Assembly (NCBI GenBank): GCA_016207545.1
Contig: JACQPO010000113.1
Span: 1 to 5,928 of the forward strand
Reading direction: 5' to 3'
Source: Methanobacteriota archaeon
GTDB taxonomy: Archaea; Thermoplasmatota; Thermoplasmata; RBG-16-68-12; EA-27
Length of the DNA: 5,928 nt
Shown here in pieces: positions 4,518 through 5,928 of the stretch. How positions within the stretch are numbered: position 1 is the first letter of the stretch; the number at the start of each line of letters is the position of its first letter. A program made the position numbers and the translations under genes. The notes below the pieces were generated by a model, which ran no database searches, was not told the origin of the DNA, and worked only from the letters and a program-made list of their open reading frames with translations.

Positions 4518-5770
4518 GCCTCGCGCGGGTCCGTAATCACGCCGTAAATCGCCGACGCCGCCAGCGTCGCCGGAGATGCGAGGTACACCTGGGCCTGCGG
4601 GCTGCCCATGCGCCCCGGATAGTTCCGGTTCGTGCTCGAGATGCACACCTCGTTCCCCGCCAAGACTCCGAGGTGACCTCCGAAGCAAGGACCGCACGTG
4701 CTCTGTGTGAACGTGCCACCGGCGTCGAGGAAGATCTCCACGAGGCCCTCCTGTATCGCTTGCCGGTAAATCCGCTGGCTCGCGGGCGTCACCTGGAGTC
4801 GCACGCCCGGCGCAACCTTTTTCCCCTTCAGAATCTCCGCCGCCAACCGCAAGTCCTCGATTCGCGCGTTCGTACACGAGCCGAGGAACGCGACGTCGAT
4901 CTTCGTCCCCGCGACGTCCTCGACGGGCTTCACGTTCGCGGGGTTCGAGGGGCACGCGACCTGTGGCCCCATCCCGTCGACGTCGAACTCGTACGTCGCC
5001 TCGAACCTGGCGTCCTCGTCGGAGCCGAACGACGTGAACGGCTCTTTCGCGTGCGCCAGATACTCCTGCGCGACCTCGTCCGCCTCGATCATCCCGACCT
5101 TCGCGCCCATCTCCGTCGTCATGTTGCATAGGACGAGGCGCTCGTGCATCGGCATCGCCTTGACGGTCGGGCCGTGGAACTCGACGGCCTGGTACCGGGC
5201 GCCGTCGTCCCCCGTCGTCGCGATGACCTTCAGGATGACGTCCTTCGCGTACGTCCGGGGCCCGAGCAACCCCTCGATGAACACCTTCATCGTCTCCGGG
5301 ACGCGGAGCCACACGCGGCCCGTGGCCAGGACCGCCGCCACGTCCGTCGCACCGATCCCAGCGGCGAACGCCCCGCACGCGCCGACCATGTTCGTGTGGC
5401 TGTCGCTCCCGACGATGAGCTTCCCGGGCTGGGCGTACCCGCGCTCCGCGATGAGCTGGTGGACGATGCCGTGGTCCCCGACGTCGTGGAACCGCGCGAT
5501 CCCCTGCTTCTTGCAGAAGTCGCGGACCTGCTGGTGCATCTTCGCAATCTGCTCGTTCGGCGGCGGCACCCAGTGGTCGAGGGTCACCACGATCTTCGTA
5601 GGGTCCCATACCTTCGGGATCCCGATCTCGTTGAACGGCCCGAGGGCGAGGGCGAGCATCTCGTGCATGTACAGCAGGTCCACCGTGGCGTCGACAATAT
5701 CCCCCGGTGCGACACGGTCCCGCCCGCTCGCCCGGGCGAGGACCTTCTCCGCCATCGTCCGATCGGCCAT
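4514..5770 (-). CDS. leuC: 3-isopropylmalate dehydratase-type large subunit (aconitase family)
   Basis: Large, [4Fe-4S]-binding subunit of the 2-isopropylmalate hydro-lyase; LeuD supplies the mobile swivel domain. It has 418 residues from ATG 5770, typical of the archaeal LeuC/homoaconitase group. Cluster cysteines are C299 (LGSCTNAR) and C359/C362 (STCGPCFGG). Active-site residues known from aconitase are recognisable: D65-H66 (TLDHWVPP), H104 (GIVHQ) and D123 (VGSDSHT). SSTNRNYPGRMGS (378-390) is the late signature. The frame reaches an ATG at 5785, but the ATTTAAGAA box lies only 10-18 bases from that codon and 25-33 from 5770, and the family N-terminus is the TMAEKVLARASGR block, so 5770 is preferred. 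It is separated from leuD by the oppositely oriented protease. A homoaconitase or citraconate/methylmalate role is possible. Confidence 0.93.
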   Translation of the reverse strand: MADRTMAEKVLARASGRDRVAPGDIVDATVDLLYMHEMLALALGPFNEIGIPKVWDPTKIVVTLDHWVPPPNEQIAKMHQQVRDFCKKQGIARFHDVGDHGIVHQLIAERGYAQPGKLIVGSDSHTNMVGACGAFAAGIGATDVAAVLATGRVWLRVPETMKVFIEGLLGPRTYAKDVILKVIATTGDDGARYQAVEFHGPTVKAMPMHERLVLCNMTTEMGAKVGMIEADEVAQEYLAHAKEPFTSFGSDEDARFEATYEFDVDGMGPQVACPSNPANVKPVEDVAGTKIDVAFLGSCTNARIEDLRLAAEILKGKKVAPGVRLQVTPASQRIYRQAIQEGLVEIFLDAGGTFTQSTCGPCFGGHLGVLAGNEVCISSTNRNYPGRMGSPQAQVYLASPATLAASAIYGVITDPREA

Positions 5771-5794
5771 CGACGGCTTCCTCATGGCGCCGCG

Positions 5795-5803
5795 TTCTTA
5801 AAT
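5795..5803 (-). promoter_or_regulatory. TATA-like box of leuC
   Basis: The minus strand reads ATTTAAGAA in GC-rich surroundings. TTTAAG is 27-32 bases before ATG 5770. It is the most AT-rich box in the window and the best match to the TTTAA-type element common in archaea. Confidence 0.58.
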
Positions 5804-5820
5804 GGTTGCCCTCCCGCCAA

Positions 5821-5828
5821 CGTTAAGC
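5821..5828 (+). promoter_or_regulatory. TATA-like box of the VOC gene
   Basis: CGTTAAGC; its TTAAG (5823-5827) lies 25-29 bases before ATG 5852, consistent with a leaderless transcript. It sits 17 bases from the divergent leuC box. Confidence 0.5.
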
Positions 5829-5851
5829 GGAACAACGCTGGTGCCTGAGGC

Positions 5852-5928
5852 ATGGCGATCGTGCGGGATATCGGCCACATCATCCTCGAGGTCGGGGACA
5901 TGGAGAAGGCGCTTCGTCTATACCGGGA
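5852..5928 (+). CDS. VOC-family (glyoxalase/bleomycin resistance-like) protein, N-terminal fragment
   Basis: Only 25 codons lie inside the window. They read MAIVRDIGHIILEVGDMEKALRLYR, the first beta strand and helix of a vicinal-oxygen-chelate module. The His in GHIILEV sits where the first metal ligand of these proteins lies, and the D-x-x-KALR-x-YR helix is typical. Function within the superfamily (glyoxalase I, methylmalonyl-CoA epimerase, dioxygenase or other) cannot be told from this fragment. It is transcribed divergently from leuC, with its own TATA-like box; no Shine-Dalgarno sequence is needed if the transcript is leaderless. Confidence 0.78.
   Translation, partial: MAIVRDIGHIILEVGDMEKALRLYR

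Noticed and set aside
3836..5131. Plus-strand frame of 431 codons running across the protease and much of leuC
   Set aside because: Apart from its first 50-60 residues it is low-complexity Arg-rich translation; leuC on the minus strand has all its catalytic residues. Only the first part is kept as a speculative item.
4308..5609. Second minus-strand frame inside leuC
   Set aside because: Charged low-complexity translation in the wrong frame of leuC; no motifs.

Overview
The window is GC-rich and gene-dense, and it looks archaeal. The sequence support for that is as follows. Four genes have an AT-rich TTAA/TTAT-type box centred about 26-30 bases upstream of the best start codon with no room for a leader, which is the archaeal TATA-box/leaderless layout. 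Genes inside an operon instead carry Shine-Dalgarno-like GGTGA or GGAGG. The two isopropylmalate-dehydratase-type subunits are separate proteins of about 418 and 170 residues, as in archaea. A high-GC uncultured Euryarchaeote such as a Thermoplasmata relative is my best guess, but the lineage is inference.

Left block (1-2085, plus strand): the 3' end of lipoyl synthase (lipA), the E1 alpha subunit of a 2-oxoacid dehydrogenase that reads more like the branched-chain type than pyruvate dehydrogenase, and a GNAT acetyltransferase. They are tightly packed (8-base overlap, then a 23-base gap). LipA makes the lipoyl cofactor on which the E2 partner of E1 depends, so the first two genes are functionally coupled. 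The E1 beta, E2 and E3 genes are not in the window. The GNAT gene seems to lack a normal start codon at the place where its ribosome-binding site points (an ATC).

Middle and right block (2089-5770, minus strand): a leucine-type set in the order leuC, leuD, leuB. LeuC and LeuD would form the [4Fe-4S] hydro-lyase that isomerises 2-isopropylmalate (or a homologue), and LeuB the NAD(P)-dependent oxidative decarboxylase that follows it. Each of the three has its own promoter-like box. The LeuD substrate loop and the LeuB cofactor and substrate pockets are not textbook, so the exact substrate (isopropylmalate, methylmalate/citramalate derivative, homoaconitate) is open.

Between leuC and leuD (3746-4513) lies a segment with a plus-strand gene for a small retropepsin-like (clan AA) aspartic protease, plus about 390 bases with no secure gene. 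Its codons end in A or T more often than those of the neighbours, so it may be an insertion that split the leu cluster. The protease and leuC converge and share a CTAG at their stops.

Right edge: an 81-base divergent promoter region separates leuC from the first 25 codons of a plus-strand VOC-family (glyoxalase-like) protein. No tRNA, rRNA, CRISPR array, insertion sequence or clear terminator was seen.
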